A stretch of DNA of 24,950 bases from contig JANQGE010000038.1 in the NCBI GenBank assembly GCA_028277485.1, positions 1 to 24,950 on the forward strand, read 5' to 3'. The first letter of the stretch is position 1, and each line of letters opens with the position of its first letter. Below the pieces are notes generated by a model. The model searched no databases and had not been told where the DNA came from. It saw only the letters and a program-made list of their open reading frames with translations. This document shows, piece by piece, positions 18,604-24,950 of this stretch. The position numbers and the translations under genes were made by a program. The DNA is from Chlorobium sp. GTDB taxonomy: Bacteria > Bacteroidota > Chlorobiia > Chlorobiales > Chlorobiaceae.

Positions 18604-19839
18604 TCACTCCCATAATTCCCTGATCCATCGCCCCCATCTGCGCAGATAGGCGAGGGGAAACATCCAGGAGCGCGCTACAGGATAACTTTCGACGACAACT
18701 GCTCTGAGCGGTATGAGCAAGCGGATCACCGACCTTGCACGTTCAAGCATTCCCGCCTCGGGAGAAAGTTTGGCTCCCAGCATGCAATCGAGCCGTTTTC
18801 GTCTGAGGGTAATACGGCGCCACGCCCGGATTTCGTCTTCTGTTGCCTCCGGCCATGATGAGAAATCTTCAAACACGCCCGGCAAGGCAAGTCCGTACCA
18901 GGACCGGGCCAGGGTCAGAGCCACTTCAACAGCATGGCGCGCATTCCACGTAACGCACCGCTCCTGCAAAGCTTGCCAGTCTTCCGCCCCCCGGAAGCTT
19001 CCTGCAAGCCGGAAAATGTCGAAGACCCAGATAATGCGCAGGTCATGGTCGTGCATGAAGGCGTTGTTGAGTGCCCGGTGGATGAGGGCGTCGACAGGAT
19101 GAAGGGCTTCGAACGATACTCCATGCGCCGACACCTGTACTGCATGCTCAAAGAGGTCATCGACACCGGCATCCTGAACGACGCCGAGCGAGTGCAGGCG
19201 CCAGTGGAGTTCGACAAGCCGGTTCTGCCCGCCACGCCTCGCGCTCGTATACTCTTCGTGGTGGTAAAGCGCTTCGGCACCGGTGCCGAACTTCCGGGCG
19301 GCAACTTTATAACCAAGCTTCTCGAGCACCACTCGAGCATGCTGCATCTCTTCAGGGCGCACGAGGATATCGAGATCCGATCCGGGGCGGAGAGCAGGAT
19401 CCGGATAAACCATTCTGCCGAGTGCGGCTCCCTTGAGAATTATCATGCGTACGCCGGACCGGCGAAAAGCTGTGGAGAGCTCCTGCATCTGCCGGTCCAT
19501 GTGCAGAGAGCGAAGACGGCTCCATTGAAACGAGCCCCTGAGAAATGCCATCACCTGGGGAGGCGGCTGAACCTCCTTTGGAGCGTGCCCCGCGTACCAG
19601 TAAAGCAGGGGAAGCGTCCAGTGCGGCTTGAGTGTCTCAAGCAGGGCTGTCCATGCTTCATCCGATACCTGGGGCGCAGGATAAGGGGTTTCCTTGAGCA
19701 GGGCGAAGACGTACTCAAGAAGCTCCCTGCGTACCCTCAAGAGCGCATCCGCCTGCTCGCCGCAGAAGCGGAAGTGGGGATGCAGGTGGCGGACATCACC
19801 GAAGAAGTCGAATGTCTGTGCCGGGAGAGGATTTTTCAT
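18604..19839 (-). CDS. Nucleotidyltransferase family protein of the RiPP cassette
   Basis: Protein of 411 aa. The core nucleotidyltransferase motif is at residues 132-160: MIILKGAALG, then RPGSDLDILV, where Asp155 and Asp157 are the metal-binding pair. It belongs to the group found near lasso-peptide and other RiPP genes (NTP_transf_5 type). Helical regions before and after the core probably shape substrate binding. The start ATG overlaps the peptidase stop (ATGA), and it is the last gene of the operon. Its job in the pathway is unknown; nucleotidyl transfer to a peptide or small precursor is a guess. Confidence 0.82.
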   Translation of the reverse strand: MKNPLPAQTFDFFGDVRHLHPHFRFCGEQADALLRVRRELLEYVFALLKETPYPAPQVSDEAWTALLETLKPHWTLPLLYWYAGHAPKEVQPPPQVMAFLRGSFQWSRLRSLHMDRQMQELSTAFRRSGVRMIILKGAALGRMVYPDPALRPGSDLDILVRPEEMQHARVVLEKLGYKVAARKFGTGAEALYHHEEYTSARRGGQNRLVELHWRLHSLGVVQDAGVDDLFEHAVQVSAHGVSFEALHPVDALIHRALNNAFMHDHDLRIIWVFDIFRLAGSFRGAEDWQALQERCVTWNARHAVEVALTLARSWYGLALPGVFEDFSSWPEATEDEIRAWRRITLRRKRLDCMLGAKLSPEAGMLERARSVIRLLIPLRAVVVESYPVARSWMFPLAYLRRWGRWIRELWE

Positions 19840-20438
19840 ACCGGCAGCCGCGACTTGTCGATAAAGAGTCGGAACGGCCGGCGGATCTGCCAGTTTGCAG
19901 CTCCGGGGGAACGTCGGCCAACAAGACGGCTGCCGAGGAAAAGCTGATACTCCACGCCGTGGGGTTTGGTGAACTTGACCACTCTCAACCTGGCCCAGGG
20001 CGAAAGCGCGTGCTTGAACATACCCGAGTCGGCAAGACCATGGTAGACGGGATGAAGTACCCGCGAGACTGTATGGTTAGAAGCCTTGACCAGCCACCGC
20101 AATCGTGCGTAATACAATCCCGGCCTGCCGTTCATGACCTTCAGGGTCTCCCTGCCGCGACGCGCCGCGGCAACACGCCCCATTATTTCATGCTGCCGGA
20201 GAAAGTAGGGATCGACCCGGTTATTGTTGTCGCCCCGTGTCACGACGCCTCGTGCATCGAGCCTGATGACACGGTGCGTTACGGTCTTCTCGTACCCGTC
20301 AGGCCTGAAAACGATCACGTCTCCAACGGCGATCTTCCTTAAACCGCAGGGGGCGACAAGGAGCTTGTCGCCGGCCCGGAATGTCGGATTCATGCTCGGG
20401 CCGTTGTAATTGAATTCAAGCATGTCGCCAGCTACCAT
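19836..20438 (-). CDS. S24/S26 family peptidase, Ser/His (SipW/Sec11-like) type
   Basis: Protein of 200 aa from ATG at 20436-20438, which overlaps the scmC stop; ATG at 20421-20423 is an alternative. The frame extends upstream to 20525 inside scmC, but that part is not family-like. Signal peptidase I boxes are present: NGPSMNPTFRAGD with nucleophile Ser15, then GDVIVFR, THRVIRLD with His55, and TRGDNNNRVD (67-76). His in place of the usual catalytic Lys is the Sec11/SipW arrangement (S26B). I see no membrane anchor, unlike true signal peptidases, so it may act in the cytoplasm. In this operon it is a candidate for leader removal. That role is inferred. Confidence 0.82.
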   Translation of the reverse strand: MVAGDMLEFNYNGPSMNPTFRAGDKLLVAPCGLRKIAVGDVIVFRPDGYEKTVTHRVIRLDARGVVTRGDNNNRVDPYFLRQHEIMGRVAAARRGRETLKVMNGRPGLYYARLRWLVKASNHTVSRVLHPVYHGLADSGMFKHALSPWARLRVVKFTKPHGVEYQLFLGSRLVGRRSPGAANWQIRRPFRLFIDKSRLPV

Positions 20439-21328
20439 CTTAGCACCCGTTCGATCTCTTCCCAGAATCTGCCATCGAGCCTGACACCCAGTTTGTAGGC
20501 CGGAATCCCTACCGCCATGGCACATGCATTCTCGAACATCTGGACAGCGCTCGCCCGCTTGAGCTCGTCGCTCGCCTTCCTGAGGTATTTACGCCACACC
20601 TGGGTCGCTGCTTCGTTCATCATGATGGCGGCCTCTCCCTGTCCCAGAGGCTCGGCGGCATCTTCCTCCGCCTGATGGATGAAGAAGACGGCATGAAGCG
20701 GGACGGCGCTCTCTACGTTCCAGGTTTTCTCCGATTGTTTCCAGAGGTAGTCGCTCCAGGTAGGAAAAGGGTGAACCCGGTAGCTGCCCGCCTTGTCAGT
20801 CAGAATACACGCTTCGTCGTCGCAAAGCGCTTTCCAGTGCCCCGGGATCCTCCGGCTGCATGTCGATTTACCGGTTCCCCCTTTTGCAGCAAGCAGCACG
20901 CCTTTCCCTTCATGCTCGATGAGTGCCGAGTGAAACGGCATCCCTCCACCCTGGATCACGCGGCAATAGACAGGATAGAGCAGGTACCACATGGCGATGA
21001 TCCCGGCTTCCTCGTCTTCGGGCGGATCGAGCGAACAGACAGCCTCCTCGTGGCCCTCGCGCTGCCATGCCTTTACGGTCTTCATGTCATGATATTTCCA
21101 TTTCTCCTCATCTCCGGCGCCGAATGTGGCGAGGTGAGGATAGTGTGCTGCAAAGTCCTTGTTATCGGCACACATGATGCGGAACTGTGCGGCTGATGAA
21201 GGGCCGGACTTAAGCTCCATGATAGTGCCGGCTTTCTTCAGCCATGGAGCCAGATCTGCCGACCGGGAAGCGATGTGCCAGTCATGCTGACCGCCGAGAC
21301 GGAGATGATAGCCTTCCTGCATACTCAT
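20432..21328 (-). CDS. scmC: ScmC-like HPr-kinase-related protein of SynChlorMet cassette
   Basis: Protein of 298 aa from ATG at 21326-21328 (MSMQEGYHLRLGG), preceded by GGGGAGAGG. The frame is open to 21436, but that would overlap scmF by 92 bases. It carries a P-loop, LLAAKGGTGKST (145-156), then CDDEACIL (169-176) with Asp170/Asp171 placed as in HPr kinase/phosphatases. The upstream FHSALIEH also fits that fold. HPr-kinase-like proteins occur in several RiPP clusters, including lasso-peptide tail kinases. I identify it with the conserved cassette protein ScmC by place, size and fold. The phosphoacceptor is unknown. Confidence 0.78.
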   Translation of the reverse strand: MSMQEGYHLRLGGQHDWHIASRSADLAPWLKKAGTIMELKSGPSSAAQFRIMCADNKDFAAHYPHLATFGAGDEEKWKYHDMKTVKAWQREGHEEAVCSLDPPEDEEAGIIAMWYLLYPVYCRVIQGGGMPFHSALIEHEGKGVLLAAKGGTGKSTCSRRIPGHWKALCDDEACILTDKAGSYRVHPFPTWSDYLWKQSEKTWNVESAVPLHAVFFIHQAEEDAAEPLGQGEAAIMMNEAATQVWRKYLRKASDELKRASAVQMFENACAMAVGIPAYKLGVRLDGRFWEEIERVLRW

Positions 21329-21344
21329 AAAGCCTCTCCCCCTC

Positions 21345-22490
21345 TCAGCACGGTTTAAGTCTGCTTTCCGGGAAAAGCCCCGCTTTCCTGGCTTCCTCAC
21401 AATACCAGAACGGCGCCCAGAGGTTTTTTGAGCCATAGTAGTTCTGTGCCACGCAACTGCCCAGGCAGATGCCTTTCATGAGGCAGTCGCCACAGACGCC
21501 TGTGAGTCTCTCCGGGAAACCGTCGCGCAGTTCGTTGAGCACAGGGGTGTTCTGCCAGACATCTTCGAGCCGGTTTTTCGAGGCATGGCCGAAGATCAGT
21601 TCGGGCACCGTTTCCCCTATGCCGCAGAGCGCATAGGACCCGTCGGCAAGCACCCCAAGGATACCGAGAATGCCGCAGAGCCCGCAGCCTTCTCCCCTGT
21701 CACCAAACATCCTGCCGAGCGGGCGGAACGCCATCGGGTGACTGTAGACCAGCCGGAGAGGGGTGTGTTTCGAGAGAGTGTTTTCGACCCGGGCGCCGAG
21801 CTCAACAAGCTCTTCGATTGTCAGTGTCTCGTTGGCTTCGTGCATCGCCTGTCCCCGCGCGGTCGGCTGCACGAGGTTGAACTTGACCGATCCGGCTCCC
21901 GCCTCTTCCGCCATCCTTACGACAGCCTCGATCTCGTTTCTGTTATGGCGCATAACGCTCATGATAACCTGGGGCCTGAAGCCCGCATCACCCAGGTTCC
22001 TGATACCCTGCCAGGCTGCGTCGAAGGAACCCTCGACGCCTCGTACCCATTCGTGGGACCTGGCCGTCGCACCGTCTATGCTGACCGAGACGAAGGTGTT
22101 GGAGCTTGCGGCCTTCAATTGGGCTGCCAGTTCCGGCGTACAGAGAACGCCATTGGTCTCAACGCTCAAACGAAGGTCCGCGGTGCGGACGATGTCGATC
22201 AATTCGCTGATCTGCGGGTGCAGGAAGGGTTCGCCGCCGGTAAGCTTCACGCCATTGAGCCCCATCGGTTTTGCCTGCTCGACGATCGAACCGAACAGCT
22301 CCGGATCGAGCGACGGGAACGCCTTTTCGGACGACTGGTATTTCGGGGCGATCCAGCAGTGGCGGCACTTGAGATTGCACCCTTCCGTGAGGTAGAAGTA
22401 GAGCTGGCGCAGCGGGTATGATCGCTGTCCGTTCTCCGGACTTGCCGTCGGTTGCCCGGCGCAGCGCTCTGGGGTTGTACATCTGGTCAT
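21345..22490 (-). CDS. scmF: Radical SAM/SPASM protein ScmF-like
   Basis: Protein of 381 aa. The N-terminal segment YPLRQLYFYLTEGCNLKCRHC contains the [4Fe-4S] motif CxxxCxxC (Cys38, Cys42, Cys45). GGEPF lies at 85-89 for SAM binding. The C-terminal SPASM-like region has clustered Cys: GEGCGLCGI, YALCGIGE, GVCGDCLMKGICLGSC and WYCEE, enough for auxiliary clusters. Such enzymes install thioether, C-C or other links in precursor peptides. The start of the protein matches my recollection of the ScmF family. It lies 15 bases downstream of the ScmE-like gene. Specific chemistry cannot be told. Confidence 0.87.
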   Translation of the reverse strand: MTRCTTPERCAGQPTASPENGQRSYPLRQLYFYLTEGCNLKCRHCWIAPKYQSSEKAFPSLDPELFGSIVEQAKPMGLNGVKLTGGEPFLHPQISELIDIVRTADLRLSVETNGVLCTPELAAQLKAASSNTFVSVSIDGATARSHEWVRGVEGSFDAAWQGIRNLGDAGFRPQVIMSVMRHNRNEIEAVVRMAEEAGAGSVKFNLVQPTARGQAMHEANETLTIEELVELGARVENTLSKHTPLRLVYSHPMAFRPLGRMFGDRGEGCGLCGILGILGVLADGSYALCGIGETVPELIFGHASKNRLEDVWQNTPVLNELRDGFPERLTGVCGDCLMKGICLGSCVAQNYYGSKNLWAPFWYCEEARKAGLFPESRLKPC

Positions 22491-22505
22491 ACGGGGGCAT
22501 TTCAG

Positions 22506-23639
22506 CTACTCTTGATCAGCAGCATGTTGGTTAATGGATACGCATGGTTCGGGCAGTCGGCCTCCGGCTTCAAGGAAGCGCCTGAGGCAGGCGTCCGGAC
22601 TTGGATGGTTTTCCTCGCCGGTGAGCGTGAAGGCAAGGGCCGGACAGTTGCCCCGGCAGTAAGGTATATAGGGGCATCCCTTGCAGAACTCGAAGTCCAC
22701 AAGGGGCATGTCGCGCCGCTCGCGCAGGCGTCGCAGTTCAGGGTGGTTCAGCCAGGCCTCCTCCAGGCCCGTCTCATGGATCCGGCCGAGTTCGATGTGG
22801 CTCATCTGACTGCAGGGGACCATCATGCCGTCGGCACGCACAGCCATCTTCGAGAAAACGCCGCCGCAAGAGCGGAGATAGCCGCAGTTCCGGACCGGTT
22901 CACGCTGCTCGCGCCGCGCCGCCTCCATTTCGAGCCAGTGCCTGGCCTCGGCAAGAGGACCGGCCTGCGCTCCGATGCGCCCGTTGTAGCGTTCACTGAG
23001 CCGGACCAAGGTCTGCATGGCGCGCGAGCGGTCCTCGACGGTGAGCTGCACATCATCGGCATGGGAACGACACTGCCCGACGTAACCCGCGGAGTTGGTC
23101 GAGAAGCTCGGCAGGCCGATTTCCTCAAGGAGGAACCTGGCGATAGCATCGAGGTCGCCGACGTTGTGGCGATGGATCGTCACCCTTACCGTCACCGGAA
23201 TGCCATGTGCCCTGAGCCGTTGCAGGCCCGCCACAGCACGCTCGAAGTTGCCTTCGCCGCGGAAAGCGTCGTGAGGCCCCGGCCAGGAGCCGTCGATAGA
23301 GACCTGTACGCTGTTACACCGCCCTGTAAAGGCGACATAATCCGCTATCTCGTCCGTGACGAGAGTGCCGTTGGTCAGGATGCTGAAGCGCATTCTGTTT
23401 CTAACGATTCCTTCGATGAGCTCCCTGAGGTCTTCTCTCAGGAACGGCTCGCCGCCGGCGAGAGTGACATCGAGTACGGCACAACTGGTGAGCTCCTCAA
23501 AAAAGCCGAGCCATGCTTCGGTCGGCAGATCCGTCCCGCTGTCCCCTTCGCTCCCGAAATGGTAACAGTAGGCGCAGTTCAGGTTGCAGCGGTTCGTGAC
23601 GGACAAGTCGACCGACTTGGGAGTGCGCATCAGTCGCAT
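22506..23639 (-). CDS. scmE: Radical SAM/SPASM protein ScmE-like
   Basis: Protein of 377 aa. SVDLSVTNRCNLNCAYCYHF carries CxxxCxxC (Cys18, Cys22, Cys25), and LAGGEPFLREDL lies at 60-71. The SPASM domain in the last third includes NCGYLRSCGG, VPCSQMSH, EFCKGCPYIPYCRGNCPA and DACLRR, consistent with two auxiliary iron-sulfur clusters. It is PqqE-like. Together with the PqqD-like protein six bases upstream it forms the usual RRE plus radical-SAM pair. Assignment to ScmE rests on the N-terminal pattern and gene order. Start is ATG at 23637-23639 or the ATG nine bases further in; neither has a strong ribosome-binding site. Confidence 0.87.
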   Translation of the reverse strand: MRLMRTPKSVDLSVTNRCNLNCAYCYHFGSEGDSGTDLPTEAWLGFFEELTSCAVLDVTLAGGEPFLREDLRELIEGIVRNRMRFSILTNGTLVTDEIADYVAFTGRCNSVQVSIDGSWPGPHDAFRGEGNFERAVAGLQRLRAHGIPVTVRVTIHRHNVGDLDAIARFLLEEIGLPSFSTNSAGYVGQCRSHADDVQLTVEDRSRAMQTLVRLSERYNGRIGAQAGPLAEARHWLEMEAARREQREPVRNCGYLRSCGGVFSKMAVRADGMMVPCSQMSHIELGRIHETGLEEAWLNHPELRRLRERRDMPLVDFEFCKGCPYIPYCRGNCPALAFTLTGEENHPSPDACLRRFLEAGGRLPEPCVSINQHAADQE

Positions 23640-23645
23640 GGCGTA

Positions 23646-23933
23646 TCAGTTGAAGCTCTCGGTATACCCGGCCAAACCCTTGTCGACGAGGTCGTCAAGA
23701 AAGTTCTGCACGATGCCCTCTGCATCCTCGGGGGCATCGGGACAGGCGTCACGAAGCTCTTTCATGATGTCCCCGAACGAGTGCTTGCCGTCGAGTCGCT
23801 TGTAGATAAAGACGCTGACAGGGTTCAGCCCATAAGACTCGCTCGAGTCGGGATCGAAGAGCACGGCCCAGTCGTCGAACTCTTCACGTAAGACGATCAA
23901 GGGGTTGGCGATCAGAGGGGGGGATGTAAACAT
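23646..23933 (-). CDS. scmD: PqqD-like RiPP recognition protein, ScmD-like
   Basis: Protein of 95 aa, the size of stand-alone PqqD proteins. It has the PqqD pattern: PLIVLREEFDDWAVLFDPDS (beta strands), SYGLNPVSVFIYKRLDGKHS (helix with N-x-S/T-x-x-x-W/Y-like core) and a C-terminal helix FLDDLVDKGL. PqqD-type domains bind the leader of a precursor peptide and present it to the radical SAM enzyme. It is the first gene of the leftward operon and faces the divergent precursor candidate across a 537-base gap. No clear Shine-Dalgarno precedes the ATG. Confidence 0.85.
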   Translation of the reverse strand: MFTSPPLIANPLIVLREEFDDWAVLFDPDSSESYGLNPVSVFIYKRLDGKHSFGDIMKELRDACPDAPEDAEGIVQNFLDDLVDKGLAGYTESFN

Positions 23934-24470
23934 GATTTCAGTTAGAGCATGATTTTAAAAGATATACTTAGGGCTCACTGAATAATTCACGAGAGCCCGA
24001 AAACCCGGGCTGTAACTTTCACACAAGAACCGGCATCCATGCCAGGAAAGGCAAAGGGCAAAAGATGGACCCCGAAACCAAACCCTTGATTTCCGTTTGT
24101 TTCTTTCGGGGTTCGTCGTCGGGATCGGTAATCGGGATTCGGTAATTGGAAATTGATCTTTTCTTTTCCTTGTCGCCTTGTCTACTGGCTACTGCCAACT
24201 TTCCCCTTTTTGACTTGCTTGCCAACTGATTCCCCCCCTTGTCACCACTACTCTCCCGATCCCGGGATTAATTTAAAAAAAAACACTTAAAACAAACAAA
24301 GGCCCATAAACATTTATATATAATATATATATACACCTGTAACACAGGATATATCAAAAAGTCGGATACGCTATAAATTATTCTATAAAAGCCTCCTATT
24401 GTGCCGATAAGAGTCATGAAATCCGTATTTTTTACAGCACATTGTCTCATTCAACAAAACTCAACCCCCC
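23934..24470. other. Divergent intergenic region of the RiPP locus
   Basis: A long gap with no supportable gene. It holds, from left: competing hairpins at 23971-24011; a short tandem repeat (GGGATCGGTAAT at 24121-24132, then a near copy at 24134-24147); a related low-complexity stretch near 24170-24195; a very A+T-rich tract at 24270-24400; and an inverted repeat CCTGT-AAC-ACAGG at 24336-24348. TATAAA-like boxes at about 24372 and 24385 could serve the rightward ORF. Leftward and rightward promoters are both expected here. Confidence 0.5.
23971..24011 (-). promoter_or_regulatory. Mutually exclusive hairpins in the scmD leader
   Basis: Read on the minus strand, AGCCCG (24011-24006) can pair with CGGGCT (23999-23994). 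The same second arm, CGGGCTC, can instead pair with GAGCCC (23976-23971). The two pairings exclude one another, as in an attenuator. The structure sits 38 bases or more before the scmD start. No T-run follows, so it is not a classical terminator. Regulatory meaning is inferred. Confidence 0.35.
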
Positions 24471-24665
24471 ATGAGCACACAGCAAGAATGTCCCGAATGT
24501 CCTGATAACGGCAAACTGAGCTGGCAAGAGCCTGCCGTAATCCAACTGCGTCATGAGTCCGAGGCATTCGGAGCCCACTGTGCTCCCACCGGGTCAGGTG
24601 CTACTGATGCTTGTACTGACGGCAACAGTGCTGCCCTCTGGTGTGGCTTCGGCACCGCCGGGTGA
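24471..24665 (+). CDS. Candidate RiPP precursor peptide (64 aa)
   Basis: Small ORF with the layout of a ribosomal peptide precursor. The N-terminal leader (1-34) includes LSWQEPAVIQLRHESEAFG, resembling leaders with a W.EP.V..L pattern that bind PqqD-like domains. The tail (35-64) is rich in Gly, Ala, Thr and Cys, with Cys37, Cys48 and Cys58 followed by CAPTG, CTDG and CGFG. Spaced CxxG-type units suit thioether-forming radical SAM enzymes. It is divergent from the scm operon and is the only Cys-patterned small ORF I found near it. Two further Cys (7, 10) lie in the leader. No Shine-Dalgarno is evident before the ATG, which lowers certainty. I do not know a named family for it. Confidence 0.65.
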   Translation: MSTQQECPECPDNGKLSWQEPAVIQLRHESEAFGAHCAPTGSGATDACTDGNSAALWCGFGTAG

Positions 24666-24792
24666 CCTGCAAAACGGGCACAGACAGTACACTGCCATCC
24701 TCTGCGCCGCGGGCAACGGTCCCCTTTAATATAGTTGGGGAGTGCAGTTCCAAACAGAACCATTTGACAAGGCGTAAAAAAGGAACCGGGAG

Positions 24793-24950
24793 TCACCGCT
24801 CCAGATTCATCACCAGAAACATGATTCCGACAACTGTCTGGCTGCTTTCGGCCAGTCCCGCCATCGCTCTATCGAGACTGTAACGGCGTTTTGCCGCTCC
24901 AAACCTCTCTTCAACAGCATTGCGGATACCTTCATCTTCTCCGATCTGTC
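24793..24950 (-). mobile_element. Transposase C-terminus (IS5/IS4-type DDE), cut by window edge
   Basis: Reading leftwards from the window edge, the frame gives EGIRNAVEERFGAAKRRYSL, then DRAMAGLAESSQTVVGIMFL and VMNLER before the stop at 24793-24795. This is the conserved C-terminal end of DDE transposases of the IS5/IS4-like group (R..VE..FG..KR.Y.L.R.MA.L..TS...I...FLVMNLE). The rest lies beyond the window. I cannot identify the terminal inverted repeat; it should lie between 24666 and 24793. The element sits just downstream of the precursor candidate. Confidence 0.7.

Noticed and set aside
18392..18637. 81-aa minus-strand ORF at the end of the nucleotidyltransferase
   Set aside because: It is made of the GNAT remnant read through and overlaps the nucleotidyltransferase end; not a gene.
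22452..23891. 479-aa plus-strand ORF opposite the two radical SAM/PqqD genes
   Set aside because: It spans three well-supported genes on the other strand and has no motif of its own.
24121..24195. Short tandem-like repeats (CGGGATTCGGTAAT and GTAGCCAGTAGAC types on the minus strand)
   Set aside because: Simple intergenic repeats of this type are common in many bacterial genomes; too few units for a CRISPR or an iteron origin.
24019..24225. 68-aa minus-strand ORF in the divergent RiPP intergenic region
   Set aside because: It contains low-complexity tandem-like sequence (KSKRGK, ISNYRIPITDPDDEP) typical of translated intergenic repeats.

Overview
The window looks like chromosomal DNA of a green sulfur bacterium (Chlorobium / Prosthecochloris type). 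This is an inference. It rests mainly on the right-hand cluster, which matches the SynChlorMet radical-SAM cassette known from Chlorobium, and on the general gene style. No rRNA, tRNA or CRISPR array was seen. Housekeeping-type genes (katG, the ATPase, the right-hand cassette) are clearly more GC-rich than the A+T-rich block at about 7.9-15.8 kb, which looks acquired.

Layout. 0.3-3.0 kb (-): a P-type cation ATPase. 3.25-3.44 kb: a broken remnant resembling arsenate reductase / low-Mr phosphatase. 3.5-6.3 kb (+): a PerR/Fur-type regulator followed by katG, with a perfect 7-1-7 palindrome between them. katG is interrupted by a +1 shift at a run of seven A residues and is followed by a strong terminator. 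6.4-7.7 kb: a decayed DUF2283 gene, a 46-codon ORF and an intact RelE-type toxin / Xre antitoxin pair. 7.7-15.8 kb (-): a tightly coupled five-gene operon of two unrecognised proteins, the DISARM helicase DrmA, the DUF1998 protein DrmB and an intact DUF2283 gene. No methyltransferase and no DrmC are present. 16.0-18.0 kb (-): an ICMT-like methyltransferase, a GNAT acetyltransferase and a MazE/MazF-type pair. 18.2-18.6 kb: a third, startless DUF2283 copy fused to an internally deleted GNAT copy.

18.6-23.9 kb (-): a six-gene RiPP-type operon of a PqqD-like RRE protein (ScmD), two radical SAM/SPASM enzymes (ScmE, ScmF), an HPr-kinase-like protein (ScmC), a soluble S26B-type (Ser/His) peptidase and a nucleotidyltransferase. 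A divergent 64-aa ORF at 24471-24665 (+) has an acidic, Trp-containing leader and a Gly/Ala/Cys-rich tail with three spaced Cys. It is a good candidate for the peptide substrate. The window ends inside a transposase.

How they fit: the left third is an oxidative-stress unit (PerR-KatG). The middle is a defence and toxin-antitoxin island whose DUF2283 repeats bracket the drm operon, so recombination between them could remove it. The right is a peptide-modification cassette for which this window supplies a plausible precursor.
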